Assembly: GCA_902799655.1 (NCBI GenBank)
Contig: CADCBH010000007.1
Span: forward strand, 62,001 to 126,000
DNA: 64,000 bases
Reading direction: 5' to 3'
Source: an uncultured Bacteroidales bacterium
Lineage (GTDB): Bacteria; Bacteroidota; Bacteroidia; Bacteroidales; Bacteroidaceae
In this document: piece by piece, positions 8,967 to 17,023 of the stretch
Layout: each line of letters opens with the position of its first letter
Position numbering within the stretch: position 1 is the stretch's first letter
Translations under genes and position numbers: made by a program
The notes under the pieces: model-generated
Databases searched by the model: none
Told to the model about the DNA's origin: nothing
What the model saw: only the letters and a program-made list of their open reading frames with translations

Positions 8967-9977
8967 ATGGAACAGACCATGAAAGGCTATCTCTTCCGCC
9001 TGTTAAACCACGAAGAGCTCTCCCGCGAGGAGATGAAAAACATATTGATTGGCATCACACAGAGTGAATACCCCAACGAACAGATTACCGCCCTGCTGAC
9101 CTGTCTGCAGATGCGTGGTGTGACCGTTGAAGAGTTGCTGGGGTTCCGCGACGGTATCCTGGAAACAGGTGTTCCTGTGCCCCTGCAGTGCGACCGATAT
9201 ATCGATGTGGTTGGTACTGGTGGCGATCGCAAGAACACATTTAATATCTCGACGACATCGTGTTTCGTCATTGCTGGTGCCGGATATAAGGTGGCCAAGC
9301 ACGGCAACTATGCTGCAACATCTACCAGTGGAGCCTCTAACGTTATTGCCCAGCATGGTGTCAAGTTCACCGATGACCTCGACAAGCTAAACCGTTGCAT
9401 GGAAGAGGCCGGTATCGTTTACCTCCATGCTCAGCTCTTTGCAAAGGCCATGAAGTTTGTAGGTCCCATCCGCAAAGCACTACCCTTCCCCACTATCTTC
9501 AACCTGCTGGGTCCGTTGGTCAACCCCTCACAACCAAGTTGTCAGCTGCTAGGCGTTGCCAACCTCGACCAAATGCGTCTCTACCATCAGGTGTACCAAC
9601 GGTTAGGCATTGACTACGGCATCGTCAACTCGATTGACGGTTATGACGAAATATCATTAACAGGCGACTTCAAGGTGACCACCAAGCAGTATGAGCGCAT
9701 CTTTACGCCTGCAGACCTGGGCTTTGCCAATGCCAAGCCCGAGGAGTTGGTGGCCGGTGCTACCGAACTGGAAGCCAAGGACATCTTCGATAGTGTTTTG
9801 GAGAACCGTGCACTCCCCGCACAGAAGAACATTGTGCTGGCCAATGCCGCTTTTGGCATCCAGGTTCTGGAGAAAGGGCAGAAGGATATCCACGAGTGTA
9901 TCGAGATTGCTCGTGAGAGCATCGACAGCGGTGCCGCTCTGAGTACCTTCAAGAAGTTTGTGGTTCTCAACAGCTAA
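8967..9977 (+). CDS. trpD: Anthranilate phosphoribosyltransferase
   Basis: A 336-aa enzyme that transfers phosphoribose from PRPP to anthranilate. The family motifs are intact: GTGGDRKNTFNISTTSCFV (PRPP loop), KHGNYAATSTSGASNV, and the later FNLLGPLVNPSQP. Residue count matches the stand-alone enzyme. Separated from trpG and trpC by short spacers composed of 8-bp repeats. Confidence 0.96.
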   Translation: MEQTMKGYLFRLLNHEELSREEMKNILIGITQSEYPNEQITALLTCLQMRGVTVEELLGFRDGILETGVPVPLQCDRYIDVVGTGGDRKNTFNISTTSCFVIAGAGYKVAKHGNYAATSTSGASNVIAQHGVKFTDDLDKLNRCMEEAGIVYLHAQLFAKAMKFVGPIRKALPFPTIFNLLGPLVNPSQPSCQLLGVANLDQMRLYHQVYQRLGIDYGIVNSIDGYDEISLTGDFKVTTKQYERIFTPADLGFANAKPEELVAGATELEAKDIFDSVLENRALPAQKNIVLANAAFGIQVLEKGQKDIHECIEIARESIDSGAALSTFKKFVVLNS

Positions 9978-9979
9978 GT

Positions 9980-10011
9980 CGTAACAACGTGCTAACGATA
10001 TAACGTAATAA
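9980..10011 (+). repeat. 8-bp tandem repeat in trpD-trpC spacer
   Basis: Four contiguous octamers of the pattern CGNNNTAA (third copy CGATATAA) occupying 32 of the 42 nt between trpD and trpC. Confidence 0.65.
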
Positions 10012-10019
10012 CAAAGTTT

Positions 10020-10763
10020 ATGCAAGATATACTACAAGACATCATCGCTCACAAGCATCAAGAACTGGAGGTGCTCTACCGCCCTAAACCCTCTCTGCGT
10101 CAGGCACTGTTGGATTCCGATAGTGGTATCATTGCTGAGTTCAAGCGTCGCTCGCCATCGAAGGGATGGATTAAGGAAGATGGTCGCGCCGACCAGATTC
10201 CCCTCTCCTATCAGCAGAATGGAGCCTCAGCACTGAGCATCCTGACTGACGAGCATTATTTTGGCGGCAGCGACGCCTTCATCCGCATAGCACGCCAGAG
10301 CGGTGTCAATCTACCTATTCTTTATAAGAACTTCATCATAGATGAGATGCAGCTCTATGCCGCTACCCTTTGCGGAGCCAGCGCCGCGCTACTCATCGCA
10401 GCCTGCCTCACCAAACAGCAGTGCAAGACATTGATGAACAAAGCCCACGATTTGGGTTTAGAGGTACTGTTGGAGATGCACTCTGAGGCCGAACTGGAAT
10501 ACGCTGAATTAGGTCCTGACCTCTGTGGCATCAACAATCGCAACCTTGGTTCCTTTGTCACTGACGTTGAGAACTCATTCCGTCTGGCCGAACTCCTGCC
10601 GAAAGAGGCTGTGAAGGTCAGTGAGAGCGGCATCTCGAATCCAGAGACAGTCAGACAACTACGTCAGGCTGGTTTCCGCGGTTTCCTCATCGGCGAGAAC
10701 TTCATGAAGGCCAATGACCCGGGCGCATCTCTACGAGAGTTTATCAGCGGTGTCATCTCGTAA
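10020..10763 (+). CDS. trpC: Indole-3-glycerol phosphate synthase
   Basis: A 247-aa TIM-barrel enzyme converting CdRP to indole-3-glycerol phosphate. Motifs: IIAEFKRRSPSKGWI (catalytic Lys after strand 1), LSILTDEHYFGGS, LPILYKNFIIDEMQ, CGINNRNLGSF, and the phosphate-binding SESGIS plus GFLIGENFM. Not fused to trpF, unlike the E. coli enzyme. Confidence 0.95.
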   Translation: MQDILQDIIAHKHQELEVLYRPKPSLRQALLDSDSGIIAEFKRRSPSKGWIKEDGRADQIPLSYQQNGASALSILTDEHYFGGSDAFIRIARQSGVNLPILYKNFIIDEMQLYAATLCGASAALLIAACLTKQQCKTLMNKAHDLGLEVLLEMHSEAELEYAELGPDLCGINNRNLGSFVTDVENSFRLAELLPKEAVKVSESGISNPETVRQLRQAGFRGFLIGENFMKANDPGASLREFISGVIS

Positions 10764-10764
10764 T

Positions 10765-10804
10765 ATCGAAGCATCGAAATATCGTAACATCGAAATATCG
10801 AAGA
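10765..10804 (+). repeat. 8-bp tandem repeat (five copies) in trpC-trpF spacer
   Basis: Five contiguous octamers with consensus ATCGAAAY fill the spacer from 2 nt after the trpC stop to 3 nt before the trpF ATG. They have no obvious hairpin potential. Confidence 0.85.
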
Positions 10805-10807
10805 AAA

Positions 10808-11437
10808 ATGCTAGTAAAAGTCTGTGGCATGCGTGATGCCGATAATATTCGCTCGGTCGAAGAGTTGTCTATCGATCTTATGGGCTTCATCTTCTGGCCC
10901 AAGTCAAGCCGCTATGTCAGCGAACCGCCCGCCTATCTGCCAACAAAGTGCAAACGAGTCGGTGTATTTGTCGATGCTGCTATTGATGACATTCTCCAGC
11001 ACATCGACGACTATCGTCTCGACTATGTCCAGCTGCACGGGCACGAAAGTCCCGACTTTCTGCACCAGCTCCGCACGGCATGTAGTAACAACATCGCCAT
11101 CATCAAAGCTTTCAACATCGCCACCAAGGACGACTTAGAAGCCACAAAGCCTTACAAGGACATCGCGGAGTATTTCCTCTTCGACACTAAAGGCAAAGCC
11201 GTGGGCGGCAATGGCGAGAAGTTCGACTGGAGCGTACTTGCCTATTACGACGGTAGGACCCCATTTCTACTGAGCGGTGGCATCGGTCCCGATGATGCCG
11301 AGCGTCTGAAGGCACTCTCGACAGCTAGCGGTTTCCCCGCAGACAGATGCGTTGGCATCGATCTCAACTCACGCTTTGAATCAGCCCCAGGCTTGAAAGA
11401 TATTGTAAAATTAAAAACATTTTTGAACTATGAATAA
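10808..11437 (+). CDS. trpF: Phosphoribosylanthranilate isomerase
   Basis: A 209-aa TIM-barrel isomerase acting between TrpD and TrpC. The opening [12 protein letters not shown] carries the catalytic Cys, followed by [40 protein letters not shown] (catalytic Asp) and [10 protein letters not shown]. The last 8 nt overlap the trpA start, so translation of the two is probably coupled. Confidence 0.95.
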   Translation: MLVKVCGMRDADNIRSVEELSIDLMGFIFWPKSSRYVSEPPAYLPTKCKRVGVFVDAAIDDILQHIDDYRLDYVQLHGHESPDFLHQLRTACSNNIAIIKAFNIATKDDLEATKPYKDIAEYFLFDTKGKAVGGNGEKFDWSVLAYYDGRTPFLLSGGIGPDDAERLKALSTASGFPADRCVGIDLNSRFESAPGLKDIVKLKTFLNYE

Positions 11438-12209
11438 AATCAATGAACTTTTCGCAAATAGCAAGGATAGGAAGCTTCTTTCGCTCTATTTTTGTGCCGG
11501 TGCCCCCACACTCGACGGCACTGCCGATGTCATCCAGACCCTTCAACAGCGTGGTATCAGCATGATTGAAGTTGGCATTCCTTTCAGCGATCCCATGGCC
11601 GACGGCCCCGTCATTCAGGATGCCGCCACCACAGCACTGAAGAATGGCATGACCCTGCAAATGCTATTCGACCAGCTGAAGGCCATCAAAGAGCAGGTAC
11701 ACATCCCACTCGTCCTCATGGGTTATCTGAACCCCATCATGCAATATGGCATCGAGAGGTTCTGTCAAGCCTGCGTCGACAGTGGTGTCAGTGGCATGAT
11801 CATCCCTGACCTACCCTTCGATGACTACCTGAAAAGCGTTAAACCTGCTGCCGACAAGTACGACCTCCGCGTTATCATGCTCATCACACCGGAAACCAGC
11901 GAGGAGCGCATCCGCTTTATCGATGACCATACCGACGGTTTTATTTATATGGTAAGCTCTGCCGCCATCACGGGAGCCCAGAAGTCATTCGACGAACAGA
12001 AGCAGGAATACTTCCGTCACATCAATGCCATGCAGCTGCGTAATCCCCGTATGATAGGCTTTGGAATCTCCAACAAACAGACTCTCCAGGCCGCACAGGA
12101 CAATGCTGCCGGAGCCATTATCGGCTCTAAGTTCGTCTCCCTTCTCAGCGAAGCAGGTGGTGATGCCAACCTAGCCCTTGACAGGCTGTTTGAGGCACTT
12201 GCACAATAA
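11430..12209 (+). CDS. trpA: Tryptophan synthase alpha chain
   Basis: A 259-aa TIM barrel that cleaves indole-3-glycerol phosphate and channels indole to TrpB. Catalytic Glu in [21 protein letters not shown], with the second acid in [10 protein letters not shown]. Phosphate-binding GFGISNKQT and AIIGSKFV follow. It ends the operon, 43 nt before a strong intrinsic terminator. Confidence 0.96.
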   Translation: MNKINELFANSKDRKLLSLYFCAGAPTLDGTADVIQTLQQRGISMIEVGIPFSDPMADGPVIQDAATTALKNGMTLQMLFDQLKAIKEQVHIPLVLMGYLNPIMQYGIERFCQACVDSGVSGMIIPDLPFDDYLKSVKPAADKYDLRVIMLITPETSEERIRFIDDHTDGFIYMVSSAAITGAQKSFDEQKQEYFRHINAMQLRNPRMIGFGISNKQTLQAAQDNAAGAIIGSKFVSLLSEAGGDANLALDRLFEALAQ

Positions 12210-12252
12210 CGTCGATATTATTACGTAATCGTTATAGTAAAAAAATACAAGG

Positions 12253-12278
12253 AAAAGGGCGTTGTATCGCCCTTTTTT
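12253..12278 (+). terminator. Intrinsic terminator of the trp operon
   Basis: A 9-bp perfect stem, AAAAGGGCG (12253-12261) with CGCCCTTTT (12268-12276), 6-nt loop, T tract to 12278. The T run ends 2 bp before the TATCTTTG box of the pectin operon. Confidence 0.85.
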
Positions 12279-12280
12279 CG

Positions 12281-12288
12281 TATCTTTG
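12281..12288 (+). promoter_or_regulatory. -7 box for the pectin-enzyme operon
   Basis: TATCTTTG immediately after the trp terminator, 28 nt before the GH28-GH105 ATG. No good TTG at 19-21 bp upstream, since that region is the terminator stem, so activator dependence is plausible. Confidence 0.5.
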
Positions 12289-12316
12289 CACTCAGTAACT
12301 ACTTAAAAACATAATA

Positions 12317-15010
12317 ATGAAAAGATTGCTACATGCCGTACTATTTTGTACCCTCGCTGTGCTGACTATCCAAGCTCAAGGCTGGAACAAGCAGCAATAC
12401 CGAGAGATTGAGCAAAGTATCCGCGTTCCACAATTTGCTGACCGCACTTTCCCTATCACCCAATTTGGTGCTAAGGCTACGAACGATGCAGCGAAGAACC
12501 AGAAAGCCATTCAGAAGGCCATTGACAAGTGCGCCAAGAAGGGCGGCGGTCGCGTCGTTGTACCTGCAGGCCAAAAGTTCCTAACGGGAGCCATTCAGCT
12601 AAAATCGGGTGTTAATCTCGTCGTCGAGGCGGATGCTGTGTTGGAGTTTGCGTTCCTGCCTGACCTATACCCTCTCGTCCCCACCCGTTGGGAGGGACTC
12701 GACTGCTGGAACCTTTCACCGCTCATCTATGCCTATCAGGCGAGAGATATAGCCATCACTGGAAGCGGCACCATCGACGGTGGTGGCTCAAACGAGACCT
12801 GGTGGCCTTGGAATGGTCGTGAGCGTTTCGGATGGAACAAGAGTATCAAAAGCCACCAACTCAACGGCTCACGCGACCGACTGTTAAAATCCGCAGAGGA
12901 TGGTATTCCCATGGATGAGCGCCGCTTCACCAAGGAGGATGGTCTGCGTCCTCAGCTCATCAACTTCAACCAGTGTGAAGGTATCCTCATCGAGGATGTT
13001 ACCTTGCTGCGTTCTCCCTTCTGGGTGATTCACCCACTGCTATCAACTGATATCACCGTTCGTGGCGTAAAAATCAACAATGATGGTCCTAATGGTGACG
13101 GTTGTGACCCCGAGTCGTGCGACCGTGTGCTCATTGAGAACTGTTACTTCAATACCGGTGATGACTGCATCGCCATCAAATCAGGTCGTAACAACGATGG
13201 TCGTGAAGGTGGCCAGGGTGCCTTTGTCGGTCGTCCGTCGAAGAACATCATCATCCGTAATTGTAAGATGAATAATGGTCACGGTGGTGTGGTCATCGGT
13301 TCGGAAATCAGTGGTGGTTGCCAGAATGTCTATGCCCACGACTGCGAGATGGACTCTCCCAATCTGGATCGTGTGCTGCGCATCAAGACCAACTCTTGTC
13401 GTGGTGGTATCATCGAAAATATCAACATGCGCAATGTTACCGTCGGCCAGTGCAAGGAAGCTGTGCTGAAAATCAATACCGACTACGAGCCAAAGGAGGT
13501 ATGCTGCCGCGGTTTCTATCCCACCGTGCGCAATGTCACGATGGAGAACGTCACTTGTAAGAAGTCGAAATATGGCGTTATGATCGTGGGCTACAATGAC
13601 CCTAAACTGGCATATACCGTTAACAACATCACCGTTCGTAACTGCCAGTTCGACGGCGTCACCAGCAAGCCCATCCACCAGATTGGTCTGGCAGAGAACG
13701 TAAAATACGAAAACCTCCTCATCAACGGTTCGTTGGTACTCCAAGAGAAGCCCTACAAACACTACTCAGAGTGGCTCACCTACTCTGAGATGCAGCGCAC
13801 GCCAAAGAGCTATCTGCTCGACTTCTCGAACAAGCCACGTTGGAACTACGTGATGGGTATTGAACTGGAGGGCATGCTCGACACCTATCTGCGCTATGGT
13901 GGAGAACAAATCCGCAACTACTGCAAGGAGTACACCGACACAATGATTCGTCCCGACGGCACCATCCGCGGCTACGATATCAAGGAGTATAATCTCGACA
14001 ACATCCGTACTGGCCATTTCGTCACCCGCATGTACCAGCAGTGGCCAGAGGAGAAGAACCTCAAGGCCATGCAAATGCTGATGAGCCAACTTCAGGACCA
14101 GCCGCGTACAAAGGCCGACAAGGTGTATTGGCACAAGGCCATCTACGCCTATCAGGTTTGGCTCGACGGCATCTTTATGGGACTGCCTTTCCGATGCCTC
14201 ACTGCCCCCATTACCCAAAAGGCCACTAAGACCAACAAGGGTAAAAAGGGTAAAAAGAGCAATAAGGCCAATTCGGTCACAGCCATCTACGACGATGCCG
14301 TCAACCAGCTGAAGATTACCTACGACCGCACCCTCGACCCCAAGACCGGTCTGAACCGTCACGCCTATGACGAGACGCGCAACACATTCTGGGCCGACCG
14401 CGAGACAGGTCTTTCACAGCACTGTTGGGCACGTGCCCAAGGCTGGTACTCAATGGCTCTTATCGAGGTGCTCGACGCCCTGCCAGAAGACTATGCCCGT
14501 CGTGCTGAAGTCATAGAGCTTCTGCGCAAAGACCTTGATGCTGTTCTGAAGTGGCAGGACAAGAAAACGGGCACATGGTATCAGGTAATGGACTCTCCTA
14601 AACGTAAATGTAACTATCTGGAAGCCACTGCATCCAGCATGTTCGCTTACGTACTGCTGAAAGCAGCTCGCAAGGGCTATGTCGGAACAGTATATCGCGA
14701 TGCCGGCAAGCGAGCCTACCAAGGAATTATCGATAATATGATACGCATCAATGCCGACCGCACCATATCGCTGACCAACTGCTGTTCGGTAGCTGGTTTA
14801 GGTCCTGCTGACACTCCTGAGGTCGAGGCAGCTATGAAGATGATTAACCCGAAAGGTACTGTCAAGGAGAACCGCCGTCGCGATGGTTCCTACGATTATT
14901 ATCTCTCTGAGCCCATTCGCGACAACGACGCTAAGGGTGTCGGTCCGTTCCTGTGGGCTTCACTCGAGATGGAATCATTAGGCTATACCACCGACAGCTT
15001 TTCAAAATAA
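12317..15010 (+). CDS. GH28 polygalacturonase fused to GH105 unsaturated-galacturonyl hydrolase
   Basis: An 897-aa secreted enzyme: Sec signal peptide (MKRLLHAVLFCTLAVLTIQAQ), GH28 beta-helix from about residue 45 to 480, GH105 (alpha/alpha)6 barrel from about 500 to 890. GH28 catalytic motifs: NGDGCD (D261), TGDDC (D282/D283), GHG (H322), RIK (355-357). GH105 is shown by YAYQVWLDGIFMG (D617, general acid candidate), QHCWARAQGWYSMALIEVLD and NYLEATASSMFAYVLL. A Lys-rich insert (about 635-651) interrupts GH105. The fusion should cut polygalacturonan and also remove lyase-generated unsaturated end sugars. First gene of a three-gene unit with the PL1 and CE8 genes. Confidence 0.88.
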   Translation: MKRLLHAVLFCTLAVLTIQAQGWNKQQYREIEQSIRVPQFADRTFPITQFGAKATNDAAKNQKAIQKAIDKCAKKGGGRVVVPAGQKFLTGAIQLKSGVNLVVEADAVLEFAFLPDLYPLVPTRWEGLDCWNLSPLIYAYQARDIAITGSGTIDGGGSNETWWPWNGRERFGWNKSIKSHQLNGSRDRLLKSAEDGIPMDERRFTKEDGLRPQLINFNQCEGILIEDVTLLRSPFWVIHPLLSTDITVRGVKINNDGPNGDGCDPESCDRVLIENCYFNTGDDCIAIKSGRNNDGREGGQGAFVGRPSKNIIIRNCKMNNGHGGVVIGSEISGGCQNVYAHDCEMDSPNLDRVLRIKTNSCRGGIIENINMRNVTVGQCKEAVLKINTDYEPKEVCCRGFYPTVRNVTMENVTCKKSKYGVMIVGYNDPKLAYTVNNITVRNCQFDGVTSKPIHQIGLAENVKYENLLINGSLVLQEKPYKHYSEWLTYSEMQRTPKSYLLDFSNKPRWNYVMGIELEGMLDTYLRYGGEQIRNYCKEYTDTMIRPDGTIRGYDIKEYNLDNIRTGHFVTRMYQQWPEEKNLKAMQMLMSQLQDQPRTKADKVYWHKAIYAYQVWLDGIFMGLPFRCLTAPITQKATKTNKGKKGKKSNKANSVTAIYDDAVNQLKITYDRTLDPKTGLNRHAYDETRNTFWADRETGLSQHCWARAQGWYSMALIEVLDALPEDYARRAEVIELLRKDLDAVLKWQDKKTGTWYQVMDSPKRKCNYLEATASSMFAYVLLKAARKGYVGTVYRDAGKRAYQGIIDNMIRINADRTISLTNCCSVAGLGPADTPEVEAAMKMINPKGTVKENRRRDGSYDYYLSEPIRDNDAKGVGPFLWASLEMESLGYTTDSFSK

Positions 15011-15031
15011 AACAGAAAACAACATACTACT

Positions 15032-16975
15032 ATGAAATATCTCTTGACATTAATTACAAGTTTCCTGACACTGAATGCAGTAGCTCAGGACCTATCAACG
15101 TATGACCTGAACAGTCCCTTTGGCTTCTGCACCGTTTCGTCACGCACGGATGCTAGCAGTACCTATAACATCACGGGTGGTGGTTGTTACACCTATCCTA
15201 TTGAGGGCGTTAGCGAGAGTAAGGTAACCACGCTGACAGCCACAGGCAATGACATGAGAGGTGCTATCATCACTGCCATCAATAGCTATGACGTCATCGT
15301 CTTTGATGGTTCAAAAGGCGACTTCATCATCTCCAAAAGTATTGACATTGAGGGTGTTAAAAACAAGACCCTGATAGGTATCAATAACGCCCGTCTTTGC
15401 TCGAAGTGGTATCTCACCGAAGATATTCGTGCTGCACTCGATGCAGCCGAAGTACTCAAGAAAAGCACGGACAGCAACAGCAAACAAGCAAGAACGCTAC
15501 CCAACGGACAGTCCATTACTACCGAAGAGCGTGAATTCTATACTCGCAAGACTATCATTGAGCAGACAAGTGACAATAGCGAGAACTACCGTAAGGCAGG
15601 TATCTTCACTATCAGCAAGAATTCTGAAAATATCATCATCCGCAACATCACCTTCCAGGGTCCTGGTTCTGTGGATGTAGGAGGCTATGACCTCATATCC
15701 CTTGTGGGAGTCAAACACATCTGGATAGACCATTGTGCGTTCAAGGACGGCATGGACGGCAACCTCGACATCACCAACTCCGCTGATTTCAACACCATCA
15801 GCTGGTGTACGTTTAGCTACAGCGAGCGTTCCTACGACCACATGAACACCAACCTCGTGGGTAGCAGCGACAGCGAGGCGACGGGTTATCTCAACACGAC
15901 CTTCGCCTTCAACTGGTGGGGCAATGGATGCAGACAGCGCATGCCGATGGCTCGTGCTGGCAAGATTCACATGCTGAATAACTATTATAGCACTGCCTCT
16001 GGTAATAGTTGCATCAATCCGCGCAAAAACTCTGAGTTTCTGATCGAGGGTAACTATATCGAGGACTATGTTTCCTCTTTCTATAGCCAAAGCGGTGCTA
16101 CAGCCGTGACATGGGCTAGCAACAACTATACTGCAGGAAAGAATAAGCCCGACAATTTAGGATCCACCGTTACCGTTCCTTATACTTATACGGTAGCCCC
16201 CTATGCAGATATACCCGTCACTGCTAAGAAATATGCCGGAGCTAAACTCAAGTACGGTGACGTCCCCGAGCCCACAGTCAACAGTTATATCACATGGCCG
16301 TTCAATACCGGTGAAGAAGGACAAAAGGCAAATCTCACTGGCGAAGCAGCCAATGGCATCGAAAGCGCTACAGTGACATTGGGCTCTGAATTAGCCTATA
16401 ATGGAAAGGTGACGACAAGTGGGCAACTGGACGAGACCAAGATCAAACAAACCAACACAAGCGGCACCACACCCACAGAGGCTAACACCATCACCTTCAG
16501 CATAACGCTCAAAAGTGGATATACCCTTCAGGTCACACACGTTGAGTTCACGGCCACACGCATCGGCACAGACAAGGGAAAGCTGGATGCCAAATGGATT
16601 GACGCAAACGGTTCCACAACCATCTGCACTGGCGCAACCCCAAAAAGAAATAACACCCCAAGTGGCAAACCCGACGAGTCACCTTTTTATACGACTTTTG
16701 ACATAGACCTTGACGGCAATGCCACCACAGGAGAGAGCAAGCTGGTCATCAACCTCTATGACCTCAGTTTTGTCAACGAAAAAGGAGACCAGTTTAAAGA
16801 CTATGGCTTCTGCAATATTTCCATTGAAGGAGTCATCACCAACTCCACAGGCATCTCTACCCCTATAACCATGAGGGCTAGTGACAATGGCGCCACTTAC
16901 AACCTCGCTGGCAAGAAGGTTGACAAATACTATCGTGGCATTGTCATCAAAAACGGTAGAAAGGTTCTACAATAG
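15032..16975 (+). CDS. Secreted pectate lyase, PL1 family
   Basis: A 647-aa protein with signal peptide (MKYLLTLITSFLTLNAVAQ), a PL1 beta-helix over roughly residues 40-390, a beta-sandwich-like module (about 410-610) and a short C-terminal tail. PL1 markers: WIDHCAFKDGMDGNLDI (D233, H234, calcium-site region), WWGNGCRQRMPMARAG with R303/P305/R308 matching the catalytic RxPxxR pattern, and MLNNYYSTASGN. It cleaves de-esterified homogalacturonan by beta-elimination. The tail (YNLAGKKVD...GIVIKNGRKVL) is shared in form with the next protein and resembles C-terminal sorting or anchoring tails of Bacteroidota secreted proteins. Confidence 0.88.
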   Translation: MKYLLTLITSFLTLNAVAQDLSTYDLNSPFGFCTVSSRTDASSTYNITGGGCYTYPIEGVSESKVTTLTATGNDMRGAIITAINSYDVIVFDGSKGDFIISKSIDIEGVKNKTLIGINNARLCSKWYLTEDIRAALDAAEVLKKSTDSNSKQARTLPNGQSITTEEREFYTRKTIIEQTSDNSENYRKAGIFTISKNSENIIIRNITFQGPGSVDVGGYDLISLVGVKHIWIDHCAFKDGMDGNLDITNSADFNTISWCTFSYSERSYDHMNTNLVGSSDSEATGYLNTTFAFNWWGNGCRQRMPMARAGKIHMLNNYYSTASGNSCINPRKNSEFLIEGNYIEDYVSSFYSQSGATAVTWASNNYTAGKNKPDNLGSTVTVPYTYTVAPYADIPVTAKKYAGAKLKYGDVPEPTVNSYITWPFNTGEEGQKANLTGEAANGIESATVTLGSELAYNGKVTTSGQLDETKIKQTNTSGTTPTEANTITFSITLKSGYTLQVTHVEFTATRIGTDKGKLDAKWIDANGSTTICTGATPKRNNTPSGKPDESPFYTTFDIDLDGNATTGESKLVINLYDLSFVNEKGDQFKDYGFCNISIEGVITNSTGISTPITMRASDNGATYNLAGKKVDKYYRGIVIKNGRKVLQ

Positions 16976-17023
16976 AGAAACAAGATATTATAACAACAAA
17001 CTAATTTAACCAAAACAAAATTT

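Noticed and set aside
13181..14362. Long antisense ORFs within the GH28-GH105 gene (193 and 198 aa)
   Set aside because: Shadow frames of a strongly supported gene, without promoters or recognisable domains.
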